From UBA3478 sp036782715 (GTDB taxonomy: Bacteria; Bacteroidota; Bacteroidia; Flavobacteriales; Flavobacteriaceae), in assembly GCA_036782715.1 (NCBI GenBank), contig DAIPYN010000001.1, positions 1 to 64,000 on the forward strand: a DNA stretch of 64,000 bases, written 5' to 3'. Made by a program: the position numbers and the translations under genes. Under the pieces are notes generated by a model, which was given only the letters and a program-made list of their open reading frames with translations, did no database searches and was not told the origin of the DNA. Below, piece after piece: positions 1 through 8,740 of this stretch (positions within the stretch are counted from its first letter, which is position 1; each line of letters starts with the position of its first letter).

Positions 1-1997
1 GTAGATTCACCTTTACTAAGGTTGTCACTAGCACCTACACGAGTAAAAAGCTTATCGGTGATTCCCATTTCTGCCTCTTTTGCGGGAATAAATGACCCTG
101 ACTGTGCCAGAATCACACATAGAGCGGTTTGACGTAAGATCGCCGACTTACCACTCATGTTAGGGCCGGTAATCATCATGATCTGTTGCTTTTGATCATC
201 TAAGAAGACATCATTTGCGATGTAGCTCTGATCATGAGGTAGACGCTGCTCAATGACAGGGTGTCTTGCTTCCTTTATTGAAAGGGTGAAGGAGTCGTTC
301 AGTTTTGGTCGATGATAGTTGTAGACCTTTGCGATGTAGGCAAAGTTTGATAGACAGTCAATACTTGCAATTTCATTCGATAATTGTTGCATTGAACTAA
401 TTCTAGGTTGTAGGTCTTCAACCAATTGGGAATAAAGCTCTTGTTCTAAGATCTGAATTCGGGCTTCTGCTGAAGATATTTTACTTTCGTACTCCTTAAG
501 TTCTTCAGTGATGTAGCGTTCGGCATTGACAAGAGTTTGTTTTCGAATCCACTCTTCAGGAACCTTATCCTTATGGGTGTTGCGCACCTCGATGTAATAC
601 CCGAAAACGTTATTTGATGCAATTTTTAATGAGGTAATTCCTGTTCTTTCGATCTCTCTTTCGAGTAATGCATTAAGGTGGTCATGACCTTTTTCTGATA
701 GTGATCGAAGCTCATCGAGTTCTTCGCTTACTCCGGTTCTAATTACGCCTCCCTTTGAAACTAAAACTGGAGGGCTTTCTTCTAAGCGTGAATCGAGTAA
801 TTCGGTGATAGCGTTAACTGTTTGATCCTCAATAGAGGAATGGTAAGCGTTCGACTTTAAGAGGGTTGATAGCTCTAAGACCTTGTGTAAAGATGAGGAC
901 AGGGCTTTAAGTTCTTTAGGATGTACACGTGCTGCTGCAATTCGTGCCACCACTCGTTCGATGTCAATGCACTTAGATAAAGTGGTACGAACCGATTCAA
1001 AAAGATTTTCTTTTTGGAGTTCTGAAACCTTTTGGTGTCGTTTTTCTATTTGCTCCCTATGAGTTAAGGGTAGGCCAATCCATCGTTTTAAAAGCCGACC
1101 GCCCATTGCTGTCTGGGTATGATCGATGATATCGATCAGTGCCGTCCCTCCGGATTGCAGCGGATGAAAGAGTTCTAAATTTCGAATACTGAAATGGTCT
1201 AGCCAAAGTGTACCTTCTGGGCTGATTCGCCGAATAGTCTGGATGTGTCCTAGTTTGTCATTTCGAGTTTCTCCTAAATAGTGAAGAATGGCTCCGGCAC
1301 TAATGATACTATCGACCTTATTTTCTAGTCCAAACCCAGTGAGGTTATGAGTTTTAAAGTGAGACAATAGTTTCTCATTAGCGAAGCTCTCACTGAAAAT
1401 CCAAGACTCTAAGGAAAATAAGGGTTTGCCTTGAAGCGATTCCTGAAGTTGGTTTCGCTGCGGTTTTGAAATAAGGATTTCAGAAGGATTAAATTGAGCT
1501 AATAATTTTAGAATATAAGATTCAGAACCTTCAGCTACCGAGAATTCCCCGGTAGATACATCGGCTAAAGCCAACGCGTAATTTTTTTCTCCTTTGTAGA
1601 TAGCGGCTAAAAAATTATTCGTCTTCGAATCGAGTAGCTCGCTTTCATAAGTGACTCCTGGTGTAATGATTTCTGTAATCCCTCTTTTTACGATTCCTTT
1701 GGTTTGACTTGCGTCTTCTAATTGATCACAGATAGCCACTCGTTCTCCGGCCTTAACTAGCTTGTATAAATAGGTATTTAAGGCGTGATGCGGAAATCCA
1801 GCGAGTGGAGTTTGGTCACCTCCATTGTTTCGAGCGGTGAGAACAATCCCCAGTATTTTGGCTGTTTTCTCGGCATCAGAACCAAAGGTTTCATAGAAGT
1901 CTCCAACTCTGAATAGAAGTAATGTCGTAGGATGCTTTGCTTTTATTGCATCGTACTGTTGCATCAGCGGAGTAGTGCTCTTTTTGTTTTTTGCCAT
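1..1997 (-). CDS. mutS: DNA mismatch repair protein MutS (3' end cut by window edge)
   Basis: Recognises base mismatches and small loops and starts methyl-independent mismatch repair with MutL. The protein opens MAKNKKSTTPLMQQYDAIKA and carries the mismatch-reading Phe-x-Glu motif in FRVGDFYETFG. Near the left edge it shows the Walker A sequence TGPNMSGKSA (about 140-180) and then the VGASDNLSKGEST loop. About 665 codons are visible; the family is usually 850-880 residues, so Walker B and the helix-turn-helix dimer region lie outside the window. The start at 1997 is only 15 bases from the start of the divergent methyltransferase gene. Confidence 0.97.
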   Translation of the reverse strand, partial: MAKNKKSTTPLMQQYDAIKAKHPTTLLLFRVGDFYETFGSDAEKTAKILGIVLTARNNGGDQTPLAGFPHHALNTYLYKLVKAGERVAICDQLEDASQTKGIVKRGITEIITPGVTYESELLDSKTNNFLAAIYKGEKNYALALADVSTGEFSVAEGSESYILKLLAQFNPSEILISKPQRNQLQESLQGKPLFSLESWIFSESFANEKLLSHFKTHNLTGFGLENKVDSIISAGAILHYLGETRNDKLGHIQTIRRISPEGTLWLDHFSIRNLELFHPLQSGGTALIDIIDHTQTAMGGRLLKRWIGLPLTHREQIEKRHQKVSELQKENLFESVRTTLSKCIDIERVVARIAAARVHPKELKALSSSLHKVLELSTLLKSNAYHSSIEDQTVNAITELLDSRLEESPPVLVSKGGVIRTGVSEELDELRSLSEKGHDHLNALLEREIERTGITSLKIASNNVFGYYIEVRNTHKDKVPEEWIRKQTLVNAERYITEELKEYESKISSAEARIQILEQELYSQLVEDLQPRISSMQQLSNEIASIDCLSNFAYIAKVYNYHRPKLNDSFTLSIKEARHPVIEQRLPHDQSYIANDVFLDDQKQQIMMITGPNMSGKSAILRQTALCVILAQSGSFIPAKEAEMGITDKLFTRVGASDNLSKGES

Positions 1998-2004
1998 AGC
2001 TTTG
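1997..2004 (+). promoter_or_regulatory. Putative -7 element (TAGCTTTG) of the TrmH-family gene
   Basis: TAGCTTTG matches the Bacteroidota -7 consensus TAnnTTTG and sits 8 bases before the ATG at 2013. A transcript starting about 7 bases downstream would have almost no leader. I see no good -33 TTG at normal spacing, so this is a motif match only. Confidence 0.4.
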
Positions 2005-2012
2005 TCGAAAAT

Positions 2013-2558
2013 ATGAAAACTCCCTTTATTAAAACCGAAAATCAGGCATTAGGTCGACCCGATATCGATACTTTTAAGTCGATCGATAAACGTTTTGTAG
2101 TTGTACTTGATGAGGTTAGAAGTGCCCATAACGTAGGATCTATCTTTAGAAGTTCTGATGCCTTTCTAGTTGAAGAGTTAATGCTATGTGGAATTACGCC
2201 AACTCCTCCGAGTAAGGAAATACGTAAAACAGCTCTGGGAGCTGAGCAAAGTGTAGCATGGAGTAAATGGCCTTCAACTCTAGAAGCTATCGACGAGTTA
2301 AAGAAGCAAGATTATCAGATATGGGCGATTGAACAGGCTTCTTCAGCCACAGACTTAGGAGACTTTAGGCCCTTATCTGACCAAAAATACGCGCTAATCT
2401 TCGGGAATGAAGTTTTTGGAGTTGATCAAGAGGTGATTGATCAGTGTGATGGGGTTATTGAAATTGCGCAAGGGGGTACGAAACATTCGCTTAACGTATC
2501 GGTTTCTGCAGGAGTAGTCTTGTGGCATTGCTTTACCCAAAATCAAAAAACCCCTTGA
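2013..2558 (+). CDS. TrmH/SpoU-family RNA 2'-O-ribose methyltransferase
   Basis: A 181-residue SPOUT enzyme predicted to transfer a methyl group from SAM to a ribose 2'-OH of tRNA or rRNA. The three SpoU motifs are visible: N40-VGSIFR46 in motif 1, FGNEVFGV at 130-137 in motif 2, and GGTKHSLNVSVSAG at 154-167 in motif 3, which forms the knotted SAM site. There is no N-terminal substrate-binding domain. The open frame extends back to 1932, but that extension runs inside mutS and has no family resemblance, so I take the ATG at 2013. The target nucleotide cannot be told from sequence. Confidence 0.9.
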   Translation: MKTPFIKTENQALGRPDIDTFKSIDKRFVVVLDEVRSAHNVGSIFRSSDAFLVEELMLCGITPTPPSKEIRKTALGAEQSVAWSKWPSTLEAIDELKKQDYQIWAIEQASSATDLGDFRPLSDQKYALIFGNEVFGVDQEVIDQCDGVIEIAQGGTKHSLNVSVSAGVVLWHCFTQNQKTP

Positions 2559-2579
2559 AAATAATTCGAAGGGGTTTTT
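2546..2579 (+). terminator. Rho-independent terminator after the methyltransferase gene
   Basis: AAAAACCCCTT (2546-2556) pairs perfectly with AAGGGGTTTTT (2569-2579) around a 12-base loop. The stop codon TGA (2556-2558) lies at the tip of the left arm, so the hairpin overlaps the gene end. With A-runs on one side and T-runs on the other it could work in both directions. Confidence 0.85.
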
Positions 2580-2651
2580 CTGGTTTGAGTTAGTTAGCAA
2601 AAAATGCCGAGTCTAATTAACTAAGTGTTTTAGTTAAATGCAACTATTTTC

Positions 2652-3824
2652 TTAAAAAAGTGTTAATCCTTTTTTAGTTCGAGTCGTTTTTTTGGTTTGT
2701 TTCTTCCAGTGAATTTCGAGTAGCGCATCCTCGATTCTTTCAATAACGGCTGTAAAGAAATTAGGATCTTCGTAGCTTGGGAGTTGACTGAGGTCGATTA
2801 CCAAAATATTCCATCGTTTTTGTCTTTTGATGAAGTCTTGATACCCTTTGGTTATGGATTTTAAATATTCTGGATCGATATTTTGCTCGTAACTACGCCC
2901 TCTTTTTTTAATGTTTTCGAGGATTCGATCGAGGTTGTTTTCGAGAAGAACGTAAAGCCCTGGAGCTTTCAATAGTCGCTCTCCCCACCGATAGTAGCGA
3001 CTAAAAAGTTCGAAATCAATTTCGTTCAAATTGTTTTTGGCAAATAGCAATGACTTTGATAGGTGATAGTCACTAACTAAACCTTCAGCGGCTTGATTTG
3101 ATTTTAAGGCGTCAAATCGATCGAGTAAAAAGTGTAATTCGACGGGTAGTGCATAGGCCTTAGGGTCTTTGTAAAAAGACTCTAAATAAGGGTTTTCGTC
3201 GAATCGCTCATATCTTGAGCTTAGTTCATAGCGCTCTGCAATCGCTTTGCATAGGGTGCTTTTTCCTACTCCGATACAACCCTCTAGCACCACGTTTTTA
3301 CTCGTATACCAAAGCTCTTTTTTACTTCGTAATAGACTAGTCTTAGCTTTAGTAATGGGTTGAGTTCGGTCTTTCTCTAGTGTTTTTTTTACCTCCTTGA
3401 TCGATTGACTGGCAATTTCTAGGTGTGGTGCAATTTCACAGAGAGGTTCGATGACGAAACGGCGATGATTCATCCTCGGGTGAGGCAGCTCAAGTGTGGG
3501 TGTGTTAAGTTCGGTAGGACCTATCAGTAAATCAATATCTAAGGGTCGATTCGAGTATCCCTTTTCTAATCGTATTCTTCCAAAGGATTGCTCCAGTTCT
3601 AAACAGGCTTGTAACAATCGCTCTGGTGTACATTCACTTTCTAATTCTAAGCATGCATTTAGAAAGTTTTCACCTTCAAAACCGAGTGCAGGACTCTCGT
3701 AAACGGAGGATATAGATCGAATGATTCCTAGCTGATCAGATATGCTAAATAGCGCCTTTTGAAGGTAGAGTAGTCGATCTCCTTCATTACTCCCGATTCC
3801 AATATAGTAGGTGCTAGTTCTCAT
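2652..3824 (-). CDS. folK: Fusion of HPPK (FolK) with a deoxynucleoside kinase
   Basis: A 390-residue two-domain protein. Residues 1-140 are 6-hydroxymethyl-7,8-dihydropterin pyrophosphokinase, a folate pathway step: GSNEGDR at 11-17 and the signature RPLDIDLLIG at 93-102. After a basic linker, residues 175-380 are a deoxynucleoside kinase: P-loop GCIGVGKST at 182-190, ENPYL at 210-214, and a lid-type KRGRSYEQN segment. The kinase half salvages deoxynucleosides, probably purine ones by family. HPPK-dNK fusions are known from flavobacteria. A second, free-standing kinase lies at 29879-30493. No frameshift is seen at the junction, so the fusion looks real. Confidence 0.93.
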   Translation of the reverse strand: MRTSTYYIGIGSNEGDRLLYLQKALFSISDQLGIIRSISSVYESPALGFEGENFLNACLELESECTPERLLQACLELEQSFGRIRLEKGYSNRPLDIDLLIGPTELNTPTLELPHPRMNHRRFVIEPLCEIAPHLEIASQSIKEVKKTLEKDRTQPITKAKTSLLRSKKELWYTSKNVVLEGCIGVGKSTLCKAIAERYELSSRYERFDENPYLESFYKDPKAYALPVELHFLLDRFDALKSNQAAEGLVSDYHLSKSLLFAKNNLNEIDFELFSRYYRWGERLLKAPGLYVLLENNLDRILENIKKRGRSYEQNIDPEYLKSITKGYQDFIKRQKRWNILVIDLSQLPSYEDPNFFTAVIERIEDALLEIHWKKQTKKTTRTKKGLTLF

Positions 3825-3887
3825 GGCCTTCGAAAGTACAAAAAGGCTTCAACTTTCAGTATCTTTAGGGCTTTAAACGTTAGTGCT

Positions 3888-5660
3888 ATGAATTTTTTTA
3901 AACGTTTTATTGCTTCCTTCTTCGCAGTTATTGCCGCCTTCTGGTTTATGGGGATTGTTTTAGTCCTAATTATTGCAGGTTTAGGTAATGCCGATGTTGC
4001 TCCGTCTGTTGCTAATGCTTCTGTCTTAAAAATAGCTTTAAATAGACCTATTGTAGATTACAAGGGAGGCTCGGGAGATGACCCGTTTTCTGTGCTTTTC
4101 GAAGAAACGATCGCATTAGATGAGGTGGTTGCATCTGTTCAAGCTGCTGCTAAAGATGATCGTATTTCGGGTATTAGTTTTGAAACACCCTTTTTTCTTG
4201 GGGGATGGAGTCAAGCCGAAACCCTGCGAAACGCACTTCTGGAATTCAAAAATTCAGGTAAGTTCATCTACGCTTATGGAGATTCCTATTCACAGAAATC
4301 GTTTTACTTGTCCTCTGTGGCGGATAGTTTATTTGTAACTCCAACAGGCTTTGTTGATTTGCGTGGTCTTTCATCAGAACTCACTTATTATAAATCATTC
4401 CAGGAAAAGTCAGGACTGCGTATGGAAGTGATTCGACATGGTAAATACAAGGCAGCGGTAGAACCTTATCTCAACGATGCTCCGTCGAAAGAAAATATTG
4501 AACAAATTCAGGAGTTAATTGATGGATTATGGGATGAGATTGGAGCTCAAATGGCCGGTCAAATTGACGTTTCGAGAGCTGATTTTGAAGGTTGGGTAAA
4601 TGATTTGGTAACTCGTGACTTAGAAAAGGCAAAGGAACTGGGCTTGATCGGAGGCCTGATCTATGAAGATCAGTACGAAGACACTTTAAAACGTGCCGTT
4701 GGTGCCTCTAAAAATGACCTGAGTGCTTCTTCAAAATTGAATGAGATCTCATCAAGTTCTTACTTTAAGACTGTTAAATCAACTCCAATCGATTCTTCTG
4801 ATCGAATTGCACTTGTCTATGCGCAAGGAAGTATTTTATATGGAGAGGGATCACCTACGATCATAGGTCAAGAAACCATGAATAAGGCTTTAAAAAGTGC
4901 TCGAGAGGATAGAAACATAAAGGCAGTAGTACTTCGCATTAATTCTCCGGGAGGTAGTGCACTTACTTCTGATCTCATTTGGAGAGAAGTTGAGAAGACA
5001 GCTATGGAAAAGCCTGTAGTAGTTTCTATTTCTGACGTCGCCGCTTCAGGGGGCTATTATATTGCTGCTCCAGCAACCTATATCTTTGCGCAACCGACCT
5101 CTATCACAGGTTCTATTGGTGTGTTTGGTACTTTGCCTAACGCTTCAGAACTAGCTGAGCAGTGGGGTGTTTCTTCGTATACCTTAAGTACTCATGAGCG
5201 TTCGGCGACCTATTCGCCCTTACGACCTCTTAGTGATTCTTTTCGAGCAGAGCTAACTGAGGGAATTGAACAGACCTACCAGACTTTCTTAGAACGCGTA
5301 GCTTCGGGTCGATCAATGTCTATTGAATCTGTAGATGCAATTGCGCAAGGACGCGTTTATCTCGCTCCGAAAGCACTAGAGCTCGGTCTCATTGATGAAA
5401 TTGGAACGCTAGAGGATGCCATCAATAAGGCTGCTGAACTTGCAGCAATTGATGAATTCAGGTTAAGAGAATATCCTAGATATAAATCTGATCTTGAACG
5501 CTTGTTGGGAGATTTGCCTTCAGCAAGTCTTTCTATGGTTTCATCGAAACTACCTAGTATTGTTTCTGATTACCTTAATTTCTGGGAAACTGTGGGCGGT
5601 GAAAATCATGATTATAATCGTATTCAGGCGCGCTTGCCTTTTGATTTAATAATTGAGTAA
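3888..5660 (+). CDS. sppA: Signal peptide peptidase SppA, 67K type
   Basis: A membrane-anchored serine protease that degrades signal peptides left in the inner membrane. The 590-residue protein has one N-terminal transmembrane segment (about 10-32) and the tandem S49 repeats of the long type. The catalytic lysine is K188 in GKYKAAVEPYL in the first half; the nucleophile is S387 in DVAASGGYY in the second half. Its stop overlaps the start of the next gene by one base, so the two are co-transcribed. The start follows folK-dNK divergently with 63 bases between. Confidence 0.95.
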   Translation: MNFFKRFIASFFAVIAAFWFMGIVLVLIIAGLGNADVAPSVANASVLKIALNRPIVDYKGGSGDDPFSVLFEETIALDEVVASVQAAAKDDRISGISFETPFFLGGWSQAETLRNALLEFKNSGKFIYAYGDSYSQKSFYLSSVADSLFVTPTGFVDLRGLSSELTYYKSFQEKSGLRMEVIRHGKYKAAVEPYLNDAPSKENIEQIQELIDGLWDEIGAQMAGQIDVSRADFEGWVNDLVTRDLEKAKELGLIGGLIYEDQYEDTLKRAVGASKNDLSASSKLNEISSSSYFKTVKSTPIDSSDRIALVYAQGSILYGEGSPTIIGQETMNKALKSAREDRNIKAVVLRINSPGGSALTSDLIWREVEKTAMEKPVVVSISDVAASGGYYIAAPATYIFAQPTSITGSIGVFGTLPNASELAEQWGVSSYTLSTHERSATYSPLRPLSDSFRAELTEGIEQTYQTFLERVASGRSMSIESVDAIAQGRVYLAPKALELGLIDEIGTLEDAINKAAELAAIDEFRLREYPRYKSDLERLLGDLPSASLSMVSSKLPSIVSDYLNFWETVGGENHDYNRIQARLPFDLIIE

Positions 5661-6376
5661 TGGATTACTCAAAACGACCTCAGGCATTTTATTTCTTTCT
5701 GATTCTAGCAGGATTGTTTATCACTTCCTTGGTGGTTTCAAATCTTATTTTTCAGAAGTTCTTTTATTGGTCTCCTTTTGGCGAGGTAAGCTTGTTTTCT
5801 GCTCCTTTATTCGAACTCTCAGTAGGTATTTTACCTTATCCGTTAACATTTTTAATCACTGACTTGATCTCAGAAATTTATGGTAAAAGGATGGCGAATA
5901 AAGTGGTGGTCGTAGGAATTATAGCCTCAGTCTTTTCACTACTTATCGTTTATACTGCTTCTTCAGTGAGTGCAACCGACTGGTCGCCCGTCAGTGATGA
6001 ATTATTTTCAAAGGTCTTTGGAAATACCATTGTTGCTGTATTTTCTTCGATGATGGCTTATTTATTGGCTCAATTTGTGGATATTCAGATTTACCACTTT
6101 TGGAAACGGCTTACCAAGGGTCGACACCTTTGGTTGAGAAATAATTTTTCTACGTTTTCTTCCCAATTGATTGATACGACCTCCGTTGTTTTATTACTTT
6201 GTTTCTTTGGTGAGATTGAATGGGATCGATTTACGGGACTAGTTCTATCAGGGTTTCTCTTTAAGGCACTAATAGCCTTTCTAGATACACCCATTCTCTA
6301 TTTGATGGTTTATGGATGTCGCAGATACTTTAGATTAGAAGTAAATGAAGAGATTGAATTGTTCAAGACTAGTTAA
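5660..6376 (+). CDS. Queuosine precursor transporter (YhhQ/QPTR family, formerly DUF165/VUT)
   Basis: A 238-residue polytopic inner-membrane protein with about six hydrophobic segments. Family features include the early SNLIFQKFF stretch, the PLTFLITDLISEIYGKRMAN segment and the QLIDTTSVVLLLCFFG segment near residues 173-188. The family imports queuosine precursor bases such as preQ0/preQ1. A queuosine gene (queA) lies elsewhere in this window at 39147. It shares one base with the sppA stop and its own stop overlaps the convergent DUF2797 gene by 8 bases. Confidence 0.9.
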   Translation: MDYSKRPQAFYFFLILAGLFITSLVVSNLIFQKFFYWSPFGEVSLFSAPLFELSVGILPYPLTFLITDLISEIYGKRMANKVVVVGIIASVFSLLIVYTASSVSATDWSPVSDELFSKVFGNTIVAVFSSMMAYLLAQFVDIQIYHFWKRLTKGRHLWLRNNFSTFSSQLIDTTSVVLLLCFFGEIEWDRFTGLVLSGFLFKALIAFLDTPILYLMVYGCRRYFRLEVNEEIELFKTS

Positions 6377-7160
6377 GTCGCAGTTCTATTTGATAGCCCT
6401 CATGTGATCGAACATTGAAGACTCTTCCGTCTTCAAAAAGAAGGTATTGTCCTTTGATTCCTGTAAGTACTCCGTTTAATTCTGGTTCTTTGGTGAGGTT
6501 AGTACTCTGAACGTCTTTTCCTTTCGGATCAAAGGGGAAGTTAAGGTGAACTACTTCGCTTTCAATTATAAAATCACTTACTTCGCTGGGTACGTAAGCT
6601 TTTAACGAATTCCAGTGCTGCTTTAAATCTAAAGTAGATTCTGGCTTCGACAGCATGACTCTAAAATTTGTCTTGTCGCTAATGTGTTCTTTTAAAGCTA
6701 CTTCGGCAACTCCTGCGAGATAACGATTGGGAACTTCTAAAATAGCGAGTGCTTGATGCGCTCCTTGGTCAATCCAACGGGTAGGTAATTGTTTTTTTCG
6801 AGTGATTCCGACCTTAATGGCTCCTGTATTGGATAAATACACGATGTGAGGTTGTAGTTGCATTTGCTTCTCAAACTCCAGGTCGCGGTCTGCGATCCCC
6901 AAATGTGCTTTGCTCTCTTCAGGTTTCATAATCCAAGTACCAGCCATTGGAGATTCGAAGAAGCATTTTTTACAAAATCCTTGTCTGAAAATTCCATGAT
7001 CGTCACCACAACCAAGACAATGATACCCTACGTGCTTTATTTGGATTGATTTGCCGATGAGCTGGTTGACTTGCAGTAAATCATTTTCGATAGGGAGAAA
7101 ATAATTGATCGAACTGAAATCTTCAGTTTCCATCTTCTTTAGTACTGTCTGAAAAAGCAT
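6369..7160 (-). CDS. DUF2797 family protein with a Cys4 zinc site and a GIY-YIG-like segment
   Basis: A 263-residue protein of unknown function. It has a probable zinc site, CLGCGDD then FCKKCF (about residues 48-68). This is followed by VYLSNTGAIKVGITR and RWIDQGA, a Y...KhGhT...R pattern that resembles the GIY-YIG fold as in T5orf172/MUG113 proteins. The frame stays open to 7304, but the upstream part overlaps the divergent GH3 gene and its promoter, so I start at the ATG at 7160; the next ATG at 7133 (METED) is an alternative. The fold link is my inference. Confidence 0.85.
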   Translation of the reverse strand: MLFQTVLKKMETEDFSSINYFLPIENDLLQVNQLIGKSIQIKHVGYHCLGCGDDHGIFRQGFCKKCFFESPMAGTWIMKPEESKAHLGIADRDLEFEKQMQLQPHIVYLSNTGAIKVGITRKKQLPTRWIDQGAHQALAILEVPNRYLAGVAEVALKEHISDKTNFRVMLSKPESTLDLKQHWNSLKAYVPSEVSDFIIESEVVHLNFPFDPKGKDVQSTNLTKEPELNGVLTGIKGQYLLFEDGRVFNVRSHEGYQIELRLN

Positions 7161-7173
7161 AGAAAGGGATGTG

Positions 7174-7181
7174 TATATTTG
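7174..7181 (+). promoter_or_regulatory. -7 element (TATATTTG) of the GH3-family gene
   Basis: Perfect match to the Bacteroidota -7 consensus TAnnTTTG. It ends 27 bases before the chosen ATG at 7209. Its presence argues against the TTG at 7179, which lies inside the element, as a start codon. No clear -33 TTG is seen. Confidence 0.5.
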
Positions 7182-7208
7182 AGCTTTACAACCTCTAATG
7201 TACGAATA

Positions 7209-8723
7209 ATGATGCTGCCTCTTTTTAATTCTGTTGCCTCTTGGTTGCTTAAGAAAAGATTTCATCAGATACAGCTGTTTATTCAGTATCCGGGAGAGGT
7301 TCAATTCGAAGTCTTACAGAAACTACTTGAAACTGCTTCGAGCACTGAAGTAGGGAGAAAATATGATTTTAAGAGTATTCTCACCTATGAAGATTTTGCT
7401 TCTAGAGTTCCTATTGTAAGTTACGAGGATATAGCAGATCAGATTCAGAGAACGAGAGAGGGAGAACAAAATGTTTTTTGGCCTAGCCCCATTAAATGGT
7501 TTGCCAAAAGTAGTGGTACTACCAATGCTAAAAGTAAATTTATACCCGTAAGTCAAGAGGCACTAGACGATTGTCACTACAAAAGCGGTAAAGATTTGCT
7601 GTCTCTTTATCTCAATAATAATGAGAATTCTAAACTCTTTACAGGTAAAAGCTTAAGGCTAGGGGGGAGTAAAGAATTGTATAAGGATAAAGGTTCTTAT
7701 TTCGGAGACTTATCCGCTATACTTATTGATAACCTACCCAAGTGGGCAGAGTACAGTAGCACGCCCAGTAATCGGATTTCTTTGTTGCCTGATTGGGAGA
7801 CAAAGATTGCAGCAATTATCTCTGAGAGTACCAAGGAGAATGTCACTTCCCTTGCAGGGGTGCCTTCATGGATGCTTGTTTTACTCAATGAAATCAACAC
7901 CTATTCGGGTACTGAACATTTATTTGAAATCTGGGAGAATTTAGAAGTCTATTTCCATGGAGGAGTGAGTTTTACACCCTACCGTGCTCAATATGAACGA
8001 TTGCTCCCAAAAAGCAACTTCAAATACTACGAGATTTATAATGCCTCTGAAGGATTCTTTGCTATTCAAGATCAAAACTACCAGAATGACCTATTGCTCA
8101 TGCTTGATTATGGAATTTTTTACGAATTCATTCCATTAGATACTCTTGGTAGTTTTGGTGAAAAGGCGGTGCCCATTTGGGAAGTAAAGTTAGGGGTGAA
8201 TTATGCCATGGTCATCACCACGAACGCTGGCTTATGGCGCTATGTCATCGGTGATACCGTTCGATTTACTTCTGTTGATCCCTATCGAATTAAAATTACG
8301 GGTAGAACTAAGCACTTCATTAATGTTTTTGGTGAGGAGCTAATGGTTGAGAATGCAGAGCAAGGTCTAAGGACGGCATGCGAACAAACCGGTGCGAGTA
8401 TTAGCGATTATACGGTTGCACCTATCTTCATGTCAGAAAATAAAAAAGGAGCACATCAGTGGCTAATAGAATTCAATAGAGCGCCTTCTGACTATGCTCA
8501 ATTCATGCAGGTATTAGACGAGGCTTTGCAGCATCTGAATTCAGATTATGAGGCAAAGCGTTTAAAGGATATTACACTCAGAGCACCCGAACTAGCAGTT
8601 GCTAAGTCGAAATTGTTTTATCAGTGGTTAGATGGACAGAACAAAGTGGGTGGTCAACACAAGATACCTCGATTGTCGAATAGCAGAACCTATATAGAGG
8701 AGTTATTGATTCTCAATAAGTAA
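7209..8723 (+). CDS. GH3 auxin-responsive-type family protein (acyl-adenylating/amidosynthetase fold)
   Basis: A 504-residue member of the GH3 family within the ANL adenylating superfamily. Typical pieces are the phosphate-loop KSSGTTNAKSKFIP near residue 100, YEIYNASEGFFAIQ in the middle, and the hinge region GLWRYVIGDTVRF followed by KITGRTKHFINVFGEELM. Plant members join amino acids to hormone carboxylates. Bacterial members, common in Bacteroidota, have unknown substrates. Start: two ATGs in tandem at 7209 and 7212 give MMLPLFNSVASW; the TTG at 7179 is rejected because it falls in the promoter. Confidence 0.9.
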   Translation: MMLPLFNSVASWLLKKRFHQIQLFIQYPGEVQFEVLQKLLETASSTEVGRKYDFKSILTYEDFASRVPIVSYEDIADQIQRTREGEQNVFWPSPIKWFAKSSGTTNAKSKFIPVSQEALDDCHYKSGKDLLSLYLNNNENSKLFTGKSLRLGGSKELYKDKGSYFGDLSAILIDNLPKWAEYSSTPSNRISLLPDWETKIAAIISESTKENVTSLAGVPSWMLVLLNEINTYSGTEHLFEIWENLEVYFHGGVSFTPYRAQYERLLPKSNFKYYEIYNASEGFFAIQDQNYQNDLLLMLDYGIFYEFIPLDTLGSFGEKAVPIWEVKLGVNYAMVITTNAGLWRYVIGDTVRFTSVDPYRIKITGRTKHFINVFGEELMVENAEQGLRTACEQTGASISDYTVAPIFMSENKKGAHQWLIEFNRAPSDYAQFMQVLDEALQHLNSDYEAKRLKDITLRAPELAVAKSKLFYQWLDGQNKVGGQHKIPRLSNSRTYIEELLILNK

Positions 8724-8740
8724 AAGGTAAATCGTTTGGG

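Noticed and set aside
1932..2012. Upstream extension of the methyltransferase frame (27 extra codons)
   Set aside because: It lies antisense inside mutS, is rich in Cys/Phe unlike the family, and the ATG at 2013 gives the normal length.
2617..2637. Hairpin TTAACTAA/TTAGTTAA after folK-dNK
   Set aside because: Almost no G or C in the stem and no T-tract on the minus strand, so too weak to call a terminator.
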